Shown: positions 8,559 through 17,464, numbered from the stretch's first letter. The stretch: 64,000 bases of DNA from JANQPA01 sp964548175 (GCA_964548175.1 CAZJQS010000008.1:60953-124952); one strand, 5' to 3'. Translations and numbers: made by a program. The notes: generated by a model not told the origin, from the letters alone.

Positions 8559-9812
8559 ATGAACGAAGCATTATTTACGGCGAATAATGTATGGATGTTA
8601 GTAGCCACGGTGCTGGTTTTTATTATGCACCTGGGATTCTCTGCATTAGAAGCAGGTTTTGTACAGCGAAAAAACACGGTCAATATTCTTTTTAAGAATG
8701 CCATGATTATTTCGATCGGCCTGTTGACTTATTGTCTAATGGGCTTTAATCTGATGTATCCGGATTCGGAGATCATTCCCGGTTTGTTGGGGTTCAATGG
8801 TTTTGGTTTGAGCATGCCTGAGGGCGATGCAGGAGGCATCGCGTATGCGGAGGGCGGATATACTTACTGGACGGATTTCATATTCCAGGGGATGTTCGCT
8901 GCTACGGCTGCGACCATTGTTTCCGGGGCTGTAGCCGAGCGGATCAAGCTCAATGCCTTTTTGATTTTCGCGGCTGTTTTCGTTATGATCAGTTATCCGG
9001 TGACCGGGATGTGGAAATGGGGAGAGGGATGGTTGCATGCCCAGGAGTTCTATGATTTTGCAGGATCTACTCTGGTCCATGCGGTAGGTGGATGGGCGGC
9101 CCTGGCATCGGTTTTATTATTGGGGCCTCGCAATGGGAAATACACCAAAAACGGGATCAAGCCAATTCCCGGCCACAGCATGCCGCTGGCGGCGCTGGGT
9201 GTTTTTCTGCTCTGGTTCGGATGGTTCGGCTTCAACGGCGGATCCGTGCTTTCGGCAGATCCGGTGGCGGTTTCCCTGGTCTTTGTAACCACCGCCTTGT
9301 CAGCTGCGGCCGGCGCCATAGGGGCATTTATCGTCTCCTATGCTTTGTTCAAATCCCACGATCTTTCCATGGTGCTCAACGGCATACTCGGCGGCCTGGT
9401 CGGCATAACTGCCGGGGCTGACTTGATGAGCCCGACCGAAGCGATCATCATCGGTCTTATTGCGGGGTCGATCATCCCCTTGTCAGTCGTATTCTTCGAC
9501 CGGCGGAAGATCGATGATCCTGTAGGGGCAACTTCCGTACACCTGGTTTGCGGGATATGGGGAACACTGGCGGTAGGTCTTTTCGGCGCCCAGGCTGGCC
9601 TTCAGCAATTTTGGGTGCAATTATACGGTTCGCTGGCGGTAGGCGCTTTTACCTTCTCTTTCGCCTTCGGCCTGATGTATCTGTTAAAGGTAACCATCGG
9701 TATACGGGTAAGCTATGAGCAGGAGGAAAAAGGCCTCGACATAGCCGAACACGATATGCATGCTTATGAGTCCAGCTTTGAACAGTCCGCTTATCATTTA
9801 ACCGTTAAGTAG
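8559..9812 (+). CDS. amt: Ammonium transporter (Amt/MEP/Rh family)
   Basis: 417 residues from the ATG at 8559. An upstream in-frame extension to 8385 runs through the palindrome and is rejected. About 11 hydrophobic helices are visible. Family signatures include GFSALEAG near the start, FAGSTLVHAVGGWAAL (first pore histidine of the twin-His pair), WFGWFGFNGGS, and SVHLVCGIWGTLAVGLFG (second pore histidine). It mediates ammonium uptake across the inner membrane. The gene sits between PII and glutamine synthetase, as expected for a nitrogen-scavenging operon. Confidence 0.94.
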   Translation: MNEALFTANNVWMLVATVLVFIMHLGFSALEAGFVQRKNTVNILFKNAMIISIGLLTYCLMGFNLMYPDSEIIPGLLGFNGFGLSMPEGDAGGIAYAEGGYTYWTDFIFQGMFAATAATIVSGAVAERIKLNAFLIFAAVFVMISYPVTGMWKWGEGWLHAQEFYDFAGSTLVHAVGGWAALASVLLLGPRNGKYTKNGIKPIPGHSMPLAALGVFLLWFGWFGFNGGSVLSADPVAVSLVFVTTALSAAAGAIGAFIVSYALFKSHDLSMVLNGILGGLVGITAGADLMSPTEAIIIGLIAGSIIPLSVVFFDRRKIDDPVGATSVHLVCGIWGTLAVGLFGAQAGLQQFWVQLYGSLAVGAFTFSFAFGLMYLLKVTIGIRVSYEQEEKGLDIAEHDMHAYESSFEQSAYHLTVK

Positions 9813-9869
9813 GCGTACGGATATAATAAAAAACGCTACTTTTTTCCTAATTGAAAATTAATTTAAGCA

Positions 9870-10889
9870 ATGAAAAAGTTCAAATTTGAGTACATCTGGT
9901 TAGACGGCTACAAACCAGAACCCAACCTCAGAAGCAAGACCAAAGTCTTAGACATGGAGTATTTTGACGGCAATGTTGACAATTTGCCAGAATGGTCTTT
10001 TGATGGAAGTTCTACCGCCCAGGCCGAAGGGCATTCTTCAGATTGTTTATTGAAGCCGGTGCAGGTATACCCCGATTCAGACCGGAAGGATGCGTATCTG
10101 GTCATCTGTGAAGTGCTGAGTGCGGATGGAACCCCGCATCCTTCTAATACCAGGTCCTTGGTTACGGACGAAAGCGATAATTATTGGTTCGGTTTTGAAC
10201 AGGAATATGTGCTGACCGTCGATAGCCTGCCCCTCGGATTTCCCAGCTCGGGATATCCTCGTCCGCAAGGTCCTTACTATTGCGCCGTAGGCGCTACGAA
10301 TATTTCCGGCAGGGAGATCGTCGAGGAACATCTGGATGTATGCCTGGATGCGGGATTAAACATCACCGGCATCAATGCCGAGGTAATGCTCGGGCAGTGG
10401 GAGTACCAGTGCTTTGGAAAAGGAGCTAAGAAGGCGTCAGATGATTTGGTCTTGTCCAGATATTTACTTCAGCGCACGGCAGAGAAGTACGGCGTTCATG
10501 TAGAACTCCACCCAAAACCCGTAAAAGGAGACTGGAATGGTTCCGGCATGCACACCAATTTTTCTAATCACGCCATGCGGGAGACCGGAGGAAAGGAACT
10601 TTTCGAGGCCATCTGCGAGGCTTTCCGCCCTGTTCATCATGATCACATTAAAGTATACGGCTCTGATAACGATCAGCGCCTGACGGGACTGCATGAGACG
10701 CAGAGCATCGATAAGTTCAGCTACGGCATCAGCGATCGCGGAGCGTCCATCCGTATCCCCGTTTCTACCGCCCAAACATGGAAGGGCTATCTCGAAGACC
10801 GTCGCCCTGCTTCTAACGCCGATCCATATTTGGTAACGGCCAGGATCATAAAAACAGTGGAAAGTGCAATGATCCCTGAAAGTGTGTAA
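9870..10889 (+). CDS. glnA: Glutamine synthetase, type II (eukaryote-like)
   Basis: 339 residues, matching the short GSII class rather than the ~470-residue GSI or ~730-residue GSIII. A beta-grasp N-terminal segment ends in LPEWSFDGSSTAQA. The catalytic half contains FGFEQEYVL (metal-binding Glu), GINAEVMLGQWEYQ, and HPKPVKGDWNGSGMHTNFS (ammonium/ATP site), then RGASIRIP. It condenses glutamate and ammonia using ATP. It starts 57 bp after amt on the same strand, so PII, Amt and GS probably form a nitrogen-assimilation unit. A terminator closes the unit. GSI-type adenylylation is not expected for this class. Confidence 0.94.
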   Translation: MKKFKFEYIWLDGYKPEPNLRSKTKVLDMEYFDGNVDNLPEWSFDGSSTAQAEGHSSDCLLKPVQVYPDSDRKDAYLVICEVLSADGTPHPSNTRSLVTDESDNYWFGFEQEYVLTVDSLPLGFPSSGYPRPQGPYYCAVGATNISGREIVEEHLDVCLDAGLNITGINAEVMLGQWEYQCFGKGAKKASDDLVLSRYLLQRTAEKYGVHVELHPKPVKGDWNGSGMHTNFSNHAMRETGGKELFEAICEAFRPVHHDHIKVYGSDNDQRLTGLHETQSIDKFSYGISDRGASIRIPVSTAQTWKGYLEDRRPASNADPYLVTARIIKTVESAMIPESV

Positions 10890-10922
10890 ATTAATTTTCC
10901 TCTTAGGAAATTACTGTTATCG

Positions 10923-10953
10923 GCAGGTCCGGTGAAAACCGGGCTTGCTTTTT
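10923..10953 (+). terminator. Rho-independent terminator of the PII-amt-GS unit
   Basis: GCAGGTCCGGT (10923-10933) pairs with ACCGGGCTTGC (10938-10948) through two G-T wobbles around a GAAA tetraloop, followed by five T. The T-tract touches the stop codon of the convergent lipoprotein gene. Confidence 0.82.
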
Positions 10954-11458
10954 AATACGCCTGACTGACCTTTCTGTATTTTCCCTGATAAGTATCATCC
11001 TCCTCCCCATCGCCGTCCCAGTCAAGAGAAGCACTGAAAGTAGCAATGCCCTTTCCGATATTCACCTGATAGGTGTAGGAAGCATTCGGCTCGATCATCA
11101 TCAGCGTGTCACCGAAAACGTTCCAGATGCCTCTGACTTCGTTGATCAGCGAATCCATATCGTTGCGAAATTCCTGGCGGTACTTTTTGTCGGGCTGAAA
11201 AACCACTACTACCGGTTTGAGGGTGTATTTTTCCACCCAATATTCTTCACTGACTTCGAAAACAGAGTCTGCTTCCGTACCATCAACAGTAGGGATATCG
11301 GTCCTTATGGATACCGCTTCCCAGGTGCCGGGTAGTTGAGCAAGCAAATCTACCTTTTCTTCCGATCGGGCAGCTTGTTTACCGTCCTCTCTTTCGCAGG
11401 CAGCGAACATCATGCCGGATAACATAATGACTGTTGTTATTGATAAGCTCCATTTCAT
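10952..11458 (-). CDS. Hypothetical lipoprotein, lipocalin-like
   Basis: 168 residues. The N-terminal signal ends in MMFAAC, a lipobox, so the protein is probably anchored at Cys21. LPGTWEAVSI followed by VVVVFQPDKKYRQEF and GIWNVFGDTLMMIE gives the order of a lipocalin-like beta-barrel (the GxW start motif is near residue 44). C-terminal DWDGDGEEDDT could bind calcium but does not match a full EF-hand. Function unknown; the fold is an inference. Confidence 0.72.
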   Translation of the reverse strand: MKWSLSITTVIMLSGMMFAACEREDGKQAARSEEKVDLLAQLPGTWEAVSIRTDIPTVDGTEADSVFEVSEEYWVEKYTLKPVVVVFQPDKKYRQEFRNDMDSLINEVRGIWNVFGDTLMMIEPNASYTYQVNIGKGIATFSASLDWDGDGEEDDTYQGKYRKVSQAY

Positions 11459-11560
11459 CTTCGATCTGTTTTTGATGGCAAAAATAAGAAAAGACCGGCG
11501 TATTATATGGAGCGTAAGAATGAAGTAATTAATAGGCGATGGTGGGCCTTAGAATTAAAA

Positions 11561-11602
11561 TTAAATTAACCTATTCCCGCATGCGGGAATAGGTTAATTT
11601 AA
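11561..11602. repeat. Perfect 42-bp palindrome
   Basis: 21-bp arms meet with no loop (11561-11581 and 11582-11602). The core motif AACCTATTCCCGC is shared, with small changes, with the palindromes at 14391 and 50687. It lies between two minus-strand genes, about 100 bp upstream of the lipoprotein start. An unpaired TTTTTACACAACCCC end (11669-11683) lies just before the stop of the next gene. Confidence 0.82.
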
Positions 11603-11685
11603 CTTTGTTCAGGGAGTGTATAAAAGTAATCATAATCGCCCGCCTATCGGCCGGCAGGAGCAGCTGGCTTTTTACACAACCCCAA

Positions 11686-12411
11686 TCAGTTACCTGCGAA
11701 TTTTACATTACCGGAGCCGGATACTTTGGAATTGATCCTCGGACGGCCTTTGTATTCCACATCGCCGGACCCGGAAGAACGCACATTCAATTCCTCATTT
11801 GCATAGATCCGGACATCGCCTGAGCCCGAGATGGAAACATTGCAATTATCGACCATCATATTACCGGCATCAATATCTCCTGAACCCGAAATGGTCATTT
11901 CTATGGCTTTGGCTTTTCCCTTCAGGGCAATGTCCCCTGAACCGCTGATCTTGCTGTCGATGCTTTCAGCTTCCACGTTCAGCCTGATGTCGCCTGATCC
12001 GGATACACCGACTTTCAGGTTGCCTAGATTAGTGAATTGATCTTCGGAGACAATGTCGCCGGATCCGCTGATCATAGCGCTCGTCAGGGTTGGAATGGTG
12101 ATGTAGATGTCCAGTTTTTTATACCCCCGAACGTTTTTATCGAACTTGATTTTCCAGTGCTTATCCGATACTTCTTTTTCAATGTTGTCAATGATGTTCT
12201 GATGTGACTCGATGACTACGGATTGCGTGTTTCCTTTTTTCAGGAAAATATTGCCGGAGCCGTAGAGGGTAAAACCGTCAAATTCATCCAGTTCAATGGA
12301 TTTTTTCACAACGGGACCTTCACCCTTTATGCCCGTATTCCACCAGTTCTGTGCGTGTAGGGTACTTAAGGTGAAAACAGTCAGTGCAATTAATAAGAGC
12401 TTGCTTTTCAT
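11686..12411 (-). CDS. Head-GIN domain protein (DUF2807)
   Basis: 241 residues with a signal peptide (MKSKLLLIALTVFTLSTLHAQ). The body is a right-handed beta-helix-like repeat in which GSGD(I/V) recurs about eight times, first near residue 116 and last as GSGNVKF at the C-terminus. This matches the DUF2807 putative auto-transporter adhesin head domain common in Bacteroidota. The protein is probably periplasmic or surface-bound; its role is not established for the family. The start ATG at 12411 is certain. It is divergent from the pyrophosphatase gene. Confidence 0.86.
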   Translation of the reverse strand: MKSKLLLIALTVFTLSTLHAQNWWNTGIKGEGPVVKKSIELDEFDGFTLYGSGNIFLKKGNTQSVVIESHQNIIDNIEKEVSDKHWKIKFDKNVRGYKKLDIYITIPTLTSAMISGSGDIVSEDQFTNLGNLKVGVSGSGDIRLNVEAESIDSKISGSGDIALKGKAKAIEMTISGSGDIDAGNMMVDNCNVSISGSGDVRIYANEELNVRSSGSGDVEYKGRPRINSKVSGSGNVKFAGN

Positions 12412-12642
12412 TATTTTGATTTTTGATGAACTATTTAATGGTTTACTTTATTGGCCTGAATTAAACAAAAGACCTTGAATTCCTTAAATGACGCAATAAA
12501 TTTCCTTCAGGTTGCAAATCTTTCTATGTTTGCGCAAGTATTGGAGATGAAGTACGCTTATTTTTAGATGAGCAAAAGGCCGGGGCGAATTACCGCTTGC
12601 ACCGGTCGAAAAGAAAAGCATCACTTAATAAAAACTGCAGAT

Positions 12643-13251
12643 ATGAAAAAGAACTCCTTTTGGCTAATTGCTTTTTGCCTGCTCTCCTTTACAGGGTGTC
12701 AAAACCTCTCACCTGCACCGGACTACAATAATTTACCGGCTTTTTCCGAAAATGGCAACCTTAATGTAGTCGTTGAAATACCTGCCGGCACTAATCATAA
12801 GATCGAGTATAGAAAGGATACAAAACGATTCGAGAACGACCAGGAAAACGACCAGGTTCGCGTCATTCGTTTTCTGCCGTATCCGGGAAATTATGGCTTT
12901 ATCCCCTCTACTTACCTGGACCCTGCCCTAGGAGGGGACGGCGATGCACTCGATGTACTGCTGATCGCCGAACACCTGCCAACCGGGTCTGTAGTGGAAG
13001 CCCGGCCAATTGCTGCGCTCCGATTGAGTGATGGTGGAGAGATCGATACGAAGATCATTGCCGTTCCCGCCAATCCCGAACAGCAGTTGATCAAAGCCGG
13101 GGATTTTATTCAGTTCATGATGGAATATGATGCCGCACGGCTGATCATCGAAGAATGGTTCCTAAACTACAAGGGGTTGGGCAATACCGAATTGCTAGGC
13201 TGGGAAAATGAATCTTTTGCTCTGGAGGAGATAAAAAAATGGACGGAATAA
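12643..13251 (+). CDS. ppa: Inorganic pyrophosphatase, family I, predicted lipoprotein
   Basis: 202 residues from ATG 12643. The N-terminus is a lipoprotein signal ending in LLSFTGC, unusual for an enzyme normally in the cytosol. Family I features follow: VVEIPAGTNHKIEY, a modified YPGNYGFIPSTY block, and the signature DGDALDVLL with its metal-binding aspartates. VKV-type strand and Lys/Asp residues in the C-terminal half are weaker. It hydrolyses pyrophosphate, here probably in the periplasm. The in-frame upstream extension to 12568 lacks a signal and is rejected. A possible -7 element TATGTTTG lies at 12525-12532, without a clear -33. Confidence 0.88.
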   Translation: MKKNSFWLIAFCLLSFTGCQNLSPAPDYNNLPAFSENGNLNVVVEIPAGTNHKIEYRKDTKRFENDQENDQVRVIRFLPYPGNYGFIPSTYLDPALGGDGDALDVLLIAEHLPTGSVVEARPIAALRLSDGGEIDTKIIAVPANPEQQLIKAGDFIQFMMEYDAARLIIEEWFLNYKGLGNTELLGWENESFALEEIKKWTE

Positions 13252-13288
13252 CGCCTGGCTTTTCTGTTCTGGGATATCGTCCCGGCCA

Positions 13289-14242
13289 TTATACCTGGAC
13301 ATTGGTATGTACCGGCGCCATTTTTCCTTTATCTAAAAATTGTTTGGGAATACATTCCTTAATCAATGTGCCGATTTTTTCCAGCGTTTCTGCCCTTGTA
13401 TGATTGGGAAGGTGAAGCAGGCTAATCTCTCTGACCCTTCTGGGCCCGGCCAGCTTTTTGATCATCGCCTCACGCTCACCGTCGAAGTACAAGGTGGTCA
13501 GTTCCGGCAAAACCGTAATCCCACCCTTGTATTCTACGATTCGGCAAAGGGACTCAATGGAGTTGCTCTCAAAATAGAACAGCGGGGGACTGTCTTTTTT
13601 TCTCACTTGAATGTTGCAGATATCATCTACCTGATTTCTCAGGCAGTTTCCCTCTTTTAACAGCCAAAGGTCGTCCAGCGGAATGTCGTTCAATTCGATG
13701 ATCTCTTTATGGAAAAGCGGATGCTTTTGGGAGATAAACAGCGAAAAAGGTTCGTAGAATAAAGGATGGATGGAAAATTGAATTTTCGTTTTTATCGGTG
13801 TGGCTATAATACCCGCATCCAGGTCGCCGGATTTAATCCCGTGGACAATCTCTTCTGTGACGGCTTCCCGGACGTACATTTTTAACTTTGGGAACTGCTC
13901 ATTCAGTTTATGGAGAAATAACGGCAATAAATAAGGGGCTACGGTTGGAATGATCCCTATTTTTAATTTTCCGGTAAATTCTTCGCTCAACTGAAAGGCC
14001 AGGTTTTTTAATTGCTTGGTTTCAGTGAGCAATACCTGTGCACGTTCCAGGAATACTTTTCCCTCAGGCGTGATATCGACCTTTTTTTGCGTGCGATCGA
14101 ATAGGGTCAATCCAAGGTCTTCTTCCAGCTTCCTGATCTGGATACTCAAAGCAGGCTGAGAAATGCCCACCGATTGAGCTGCACGGCGGTAACTTCGGTG
14201 TTTGTAAAGCGCCAGGGCATATTCCAGTTGGGAAAAGGTCAT
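13289..14242 (-). CDS. oxyR: LysR-family regulator, OxyR-like
   Basis: 317 residues. The N-terminal winged HTH is typical (MTFSQLEYALALYKHRSYRRAA, then ISQPALSIQIRKLEEDLG). The effector domain contains GNCLRNQVDDIC, placing Cys200 and Cys209 nine residues apart in the same setting as the redox pair Cys199/Cys208 of Escherichia coli OxyR. It is therefore expected to sense hydrogen peroxide by disulfide formation and activate antioxidant genes. No catalase or peroxiredoxin gene is adjacent in this window, so its targets are elsewhere. It is convergent with the pyrophosphatase gene. Confidence 0.9.
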   Translation of the reverse strand: MTFSQLEYALALYKHRSYRRAAQSVGISQPALSIQIRKLEEDLGLTLFDRTQKKVDITPEGKVFLERAQVLLTETKQLKNLAFQLSEEFTGKLKIGIIPTVAPYLLPLFLHKLNEQFPKLKMYVREAVTEEIVHGIKSGDLDAGIIATPIKTKIQFSIHPLFYEPFSLFISQKHPLFHKEIIELNDIPLDDLWLLKEGNCLRNQVDDICNIQVRKKDSPPLFYFESNSIESLCRIVEYKGGITVLPELTTLYFDGEREAMIKKLAGPRRVREISLLHLPNHTRAETLEKIGTLIKECIPKQFLDKGKMAPVHTNVQV

Positions 14243-14383
14243 GATGGTTTTTTTATTGAATAGCGAAAATAATATTCTTTTTGGACAGACTCAACCTGTC
14301 CCTGGTCTGCAAAGAAAAGTATACACTAAGAGAGAGGCCGGTGGCGGGTATGTATTATAGGTTAATTTGTTTTAGTATCTGGA

Positions 14384-14428
14384 CAAAATTAACTTAGCCT
14401 ATCCTGCGGCGAGGGGATAGGCTAAGTT
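14384..14428. repeat. Inverted repeat, same family as 11561 and 50687
   Basis: Arms AACTTAGCCTATCC (14391-14404) and GGATAGGCTAAGTT (14415-14428) are perfect with a 10-nt GC-rich loop. The flank GGACAAAATT at 14381-14390 matches the left arm of the 50687 palindrome, but its right counterpart is missing here. It therefore looks like a partly decayed copy of the same element. Confidence 0.75.
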
Positions 14429-14481
14429 ACCAAACGGGGTTGGCAATTGAAATCTGTCCGATCACTAAAAATGATGGTAAT

Positions 14482-14895
14482 CTAATCTGTCATTTCTTCC
14501 TGATAGGCCGGCACAAGTTTTCTGGCTCTTGAGCCTTCAGTGATCCGGTTACTTTTTTCTTTATAATGATTTTGGTACTCGATTACTGTAACCGGATTGA
14601 GGTCACTTTCGCCTTCCTGAACGGCCAGGTCTTCGAGAAAACGAGGACTATGGTCTTCCATGACCCTGACCGGGCCGGATTTAGATTCGAAAGTGATGGA
14701 TAAAAGCCCGATGAGGACAACCAGGGCCAGGAGGGCGGCCACCATGCCCATGATCCGGGATGCCTGGTATCGGCTATGGCGCTGATGGGCATCCAGTCTG
14801 CGCTCCAACCTGCGCCAGGTGCGAGGGGTAGGGGATTCCGCCATTTTGTGGCTGTTTTCCCTAAACAATTCAAAAAAGTCCTTATGTTGAGTCAT
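14482..14895 (-). CDS. Small single-pass membrane protein, possible anti-sigma factor
   Basis: 137 residues. An N-terminal cytoplasmic segment of ~47 residues rich in Arg and His (TWRRLERRLDAHQRH) precedes one transmembrane helix (IMGMVAALLALVVLIGLLSI). About 70 extracytoplasmic residues follow. The gene starts 21 bp after the ECF sigma factor on the same strand. That position and topology are typical of an anti-sigma factor, but no zinc-binding HxxxCxxC motif or named domain is seen, so the role is inferred from context. Confidence 0.72.
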   Translation of the reverse strand: MTQHKDFFELFRENSHKMAESPTPRTWRRLERRLDAHQRHSRYQASRIMGMVAALLALVVLIGLLSITFESKSGPVRVMEDHSPRFLEDLAVQEGESDLNPVTVIEYQNHYKEKSNRITEGSRARKLVPAYQEEMTD

Positions 14896-14916
14896 ATTTT
14901 TATGATTTTTTCCATG

Positions 14917-15462
14917 CTATTTTACCTTTGAAATGCCAGGATAGTTCGCTTCCTCCAGCAATTCCCGCAGCCTTTTTTTAGCCAGGATCAGCTGGGATTT
15001 TGAGGTATTAATGCTGATGCCCAGCAATTCCGCTATTTCACGATGCTTGTACCCTTCAATGACATACAGGTTAAAAATCGTGCGGTATCCTGTCGGCAAC
15101 TGCCCTAAAAAGTACAGGATGTCCTCCGCTTCTAGTTTTTTCAAGGCGGTCGTAGCCGTGACTGTATCGGAAGGGTTGAGTTCTACCCTGATGTGAAAAT
15201 TGTGTTTTTTTCTCAGAAACATCAGCGATTCGTTAATCACTATCCTTCTGACCCATCCCTCAAAGCTTCCTTCACCTTTGAATTGGTGAATATTGGTGAA
15301 CACCTTAAAAAAGGCTTCCATCAGCACATCTTCCGCATCTTCCTTATTTTTTACATAACGTCTGCAAACGCCAAACATTTGTGGAGCATACTGGTTATAT
15401 AATGCCTTTTGTGCGCTGCGATCCTGTCGCTTACAAGCTTCTATGAGTTTCGTTTCATCCAA
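14917..15462 (-). CDS. ECF-family RNA polymerase sigma factor
   Basis: 181 residues. Region 2 is visible as ALYNQYAPQMFGVCRRYV, then EDAEDVLMEAFFKVF and FEGWVRRIVINESLMFLR. Region 4 is FNLYVIEGYKHREIAELLGISINTSKSQLILAKKRLRELL, with the HTH in the middle. This is the short ECF (sigma-70 family) layout. The only usable start in frame is TTG at 15462; the nearest ATG (15458) is in another frame and an in-frame stop lies five codons upstream. The next gene is the probable anti-sigma factor. Targets cannot be deduced from the window. Confidence 0.9.
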   Translation of the reverse strand: MDETKLIEACKRQDRSAQKALYNQYAPQMFGVCRRYVKNKEDAEDVLMEAFFKVFTNIHQFKGEGSFEGWVRRIVINESLMFLRKKHNFHIRVELNPSDTVTATTALKKLEAEDILYFLGQLPTGYRTIFNLYVIEGYKHREIAELLGISINTSKSQLILAKKRLRELLEEANYPGISKVK

Positions 15463-15629
15463 GTAGAGAAGGTTTTTCTATAATATTAAGGTTTTTTCTA
15501 CGAACCTGGTAGTTTTTAATAGACAGATGCGGATGGCCGGTAAATTGGTGTGTGGAGAAATTTTTATGGCTGATACAGCCTCAGGTAAAAAAAACTATTT
15601 TCTTATCTTGCAACCTAAAATTTTTGATC

Positions 15630-16880
15630 ATGCAATTGGAAAATGGACAATACCTCCTGAGCGGAGGGTTGGATCCGCTTGAGCTGGCGGAAAAATATGA
15701 TCTGCCGTTGTATGTCTACGACAGCGCTGTGATGAAGCGGCAATACGACAGGATAATGAAGGCCTTTCAGGGGACGAATGTGAGGGTACACTATGCTTGT
15801 AAAGCCTTGAGCAATATCAATATCCTTCGGCTGTTTAAAGAATATGGCGCAGGCCTCGACACCGTTTCCATCCAGGAGGTGGAATTGGGTATGAAAGCGG
15901 GTTTTGATCCACAGGACATCATTTACACCCCTAACTGCGTTAGCCTTGAAGAAATTGAAGAGGCAGTGGCACTGGGCGTAAAGATCAATATCGACAATAC
16001 CTCCATTCTGGAACAATTCGGGCAGGTACATCCCGATGTTCCAGTTTGTATTCGCATCAATCCCCACATTATGGCAGGAGGGAATTCGAAGACATCCGTG
16101 GGGCATATCGACTCCAAATTCGGCATTTCTTTTCATCAGATGCCTCTGGTGCACCGCATCGTTGAGGCAACGGGCCTCCGCGTGGAGGGATTACACATGC
16201 ATACGGGTTCCGGTATTCTGGATACGGATGTATTCCTGAGCGGCGCCGAAATTTTGCTGAACATAGCCAACGAATTTCCGGACCTGGATTACATCGACTT
16301 CGGAAGCGGATTTAAAGTGCCCTACAAAGAAGGGGATGTCGAGACCAATATCGAAGAACTTGGTAAAAAAATAGCTGAGCGGTTTCAGGTGTTTTGTAAC
16401 AATTACGGAAAAGAATTGACGCTGATCTTTGAGCCCGGAAAATTCCTGGTCAGTGAAGCTGGCTATTTCCTTGCCAGAGTAAATGTCATTAAACAGACCA
16501 CGTCTACCGTTTTTGCGGGTATTGACTCGGGCTTGAACCACCTTATCCGGCCCATGTTTTATAATGCCTATCACGAAATGATCAACCTATCTAATCCTTC
16601 GGGCCGGGCCCGCTTCTATACCGTAGTCGGTTATATTTGCGAAACCGATACTTTTGGCGTGAACAGGCGTATTTCGGAGATCAGGGAACACGATGTGCTT
16701 TGCATCCAGAATGCCGGCGCTTACTGTTTCTCTATGGCATCGAATTACAACTCCCGATTCCGCCCTGCAGAAGTGTTGGTTCACGAGGGAAAAGACTATT
16801 TGATCAGGAAAAGGGAAACGATGGAAGACCTGCTGAAAAACCAGGTAGAAGCACTCTTGTTTCAAAAATTGGTTTCTTAA
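15630..16880 (+). CDS. lysA: Diaminopimelate decarboxylase
   Basis: 416 residues from ATG 15630; the upstream extension is untranslated leader. It is a PLP-dependent alanine-racemase-fold decarboxylase. The Schiff-base lysine is in VHYACKALSN near residue 51; HMHTGSGI and FGSGFKVPY contribute to PLP phosphate binding. EPGKFLV and GAYCFSMASNYNSR are the conserved C-terminal substrate and cofactor blocks. It converts meso-diaminopimelate to lysine, the last step of lysine synthesis. In the leader an unpaired CCTGAGGCTGTATCAGC end (minus strand, 15569-15585) resembles the terminus of the 4324 element. Confidence 0.92.
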   Translation: MQLENGQYLLSGGLDPLELAEKYDLPLYVYDSAVMKRQYDRIMKAFQGTNVRVHYACKALSNINILRLFKEYGAGLDTVSIQEVELGMKAGFDPQDIIYTPNCVSLEEIEEAVALGVKINIDNTSILEQFGQVHPDVPVCIRINPHIMAGGNSKTSVGHIDSKFGISFHQMPLVHRIVEATGLRVEGLHMHTGSGILDTDVFLSGAEILLNIANEFPDLDYIDFGSGFKVPYKEGDVETNIEELGKKIAERFQVFCNNYGKELTLIFEPGKFLVSEAGYFLARVNVIKQTTSTVFAGIDSGLNHLIRPMFYNAYHEMINLSNPSGRARFYTVVGYICETDTFGVNRRISEIREHDVLCIQNAGAYCFSMASNYNSRFRPAEVLVHEGKDYLIRKRETMEDLLKNQVEALLFQKLVS

Positions 16881-16914
16881 AAAATAAGTTCTTCAGTTTT
16901 TAAACATTAAACTG

Positions 16915-16944
16915 TTGCTTTAGAACAAAAAATGCTTATCTTTG
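16915..16944 (+). promoter_or_regulatory. Bacteroidota sigma-A promoter of the RRM gene
   Basis: TTG at 16915-16917, then exactly 19 bases, then TATCTTTG at 16937-16944. This is a full match to the TTG-N19-TAnnTTTG consensus. It implies a leader of about 100 nt, very T-rich, before the ATG at 17054. Confidence 0.82.
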
Positions 16945-17053
16945 TATAGATTTTAAGCGAATTCTTTATTTTAGTTTAGATTTACTTCTCTCCGAGAGTT
17001 TTCTTTCCTACTTTAATGTTTACTCGCGTTTTTTTTAATTTTCAATTTTTTTT

Positions 17054-17392
17054 ATGAACATTTTTGTTGCAAGATTAAATTATGACACGGATGAGTCTGG
17101 TCTTCAGGCTGCATTCGAAGAGTTCGGAGCAGTTGATTCTGTTAAAATTGTGATGGACAAATTTACCGGACGTTCAAAAGGTTTCGGTTTCGTGGAAATG
17201 CCTAATGATGATGAGGCCCGCGACGCTATTTCAGACCTGAACGATTCTGAACTTGATGGAAGGACCATCGTAGTAAAAGAAGCCGAAGACAGAGGTAATC
17301 GTCGTGGCGGCGGTGGCGGCGGTGGCGGCTACAACCGAGGTGGCGGCGGTGGTTATAACCGCGGCGGCGGTGGCGGATATAACAGATACTGA
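17054..17392 (+). CDS. RRM RNA-binding protein with glycine-rich tail
   Basis: 112 residues. One RNA recognition motif spans residues 1-80: RNP2 is IFVARL and RNP1 is KGFGFVEM, with the usual spacing. Residues 85-112 are a low-complexity tail of glycine runs separated by YNRG units and ending in YNRY. This layout is like plant and cyanobacterial glycine-rich RNA-binding proteins, which act as RNA chaperones in cold or stress. Bacteroidota, which lack strong Shine-Dalgarno use, often carry several such proteins. The strong promoter and leader suggest high expression. The 17308-17385 DNA repeats are just the glycine codons. Confidence 0.92.
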   Translation: MNIFVARLNYDTDESGLQAAFEEFGAVDSVKIVMDKFTGRSKGFGFVEMPNDDEARDAISDLNDSELDGRTIVVKEAEDRGNRRGGGGGGGGYNRGGGGGYNRGGGGGYNRY

Positions 17393-17423
17393 TCAAACCG
17401 CTTTTTAAAGCATAAATTATAAG

Positions 17424-17464
17424 GAGCCGGCCGGCAGTATTGCCAGCCGGCTCTTTCTGTTTTT
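17424..17464 (+). terminator. Rho-independent terminator of the RRM gene
   Basis: GAGCCGGCCGGCA (17424-17436) pairs with TGCCAGCCGGCTC (17441-17453) with one mismatch around a GTAT loop, followed by TTTCTGTTTTT. Confidence 0.85.

Noticed and set aside
17308..17385. Apparent tandem GGCGGC repeat DNA
   Set aside because: It is the coding sequence of the glycine-rich tail of the RRM protein.
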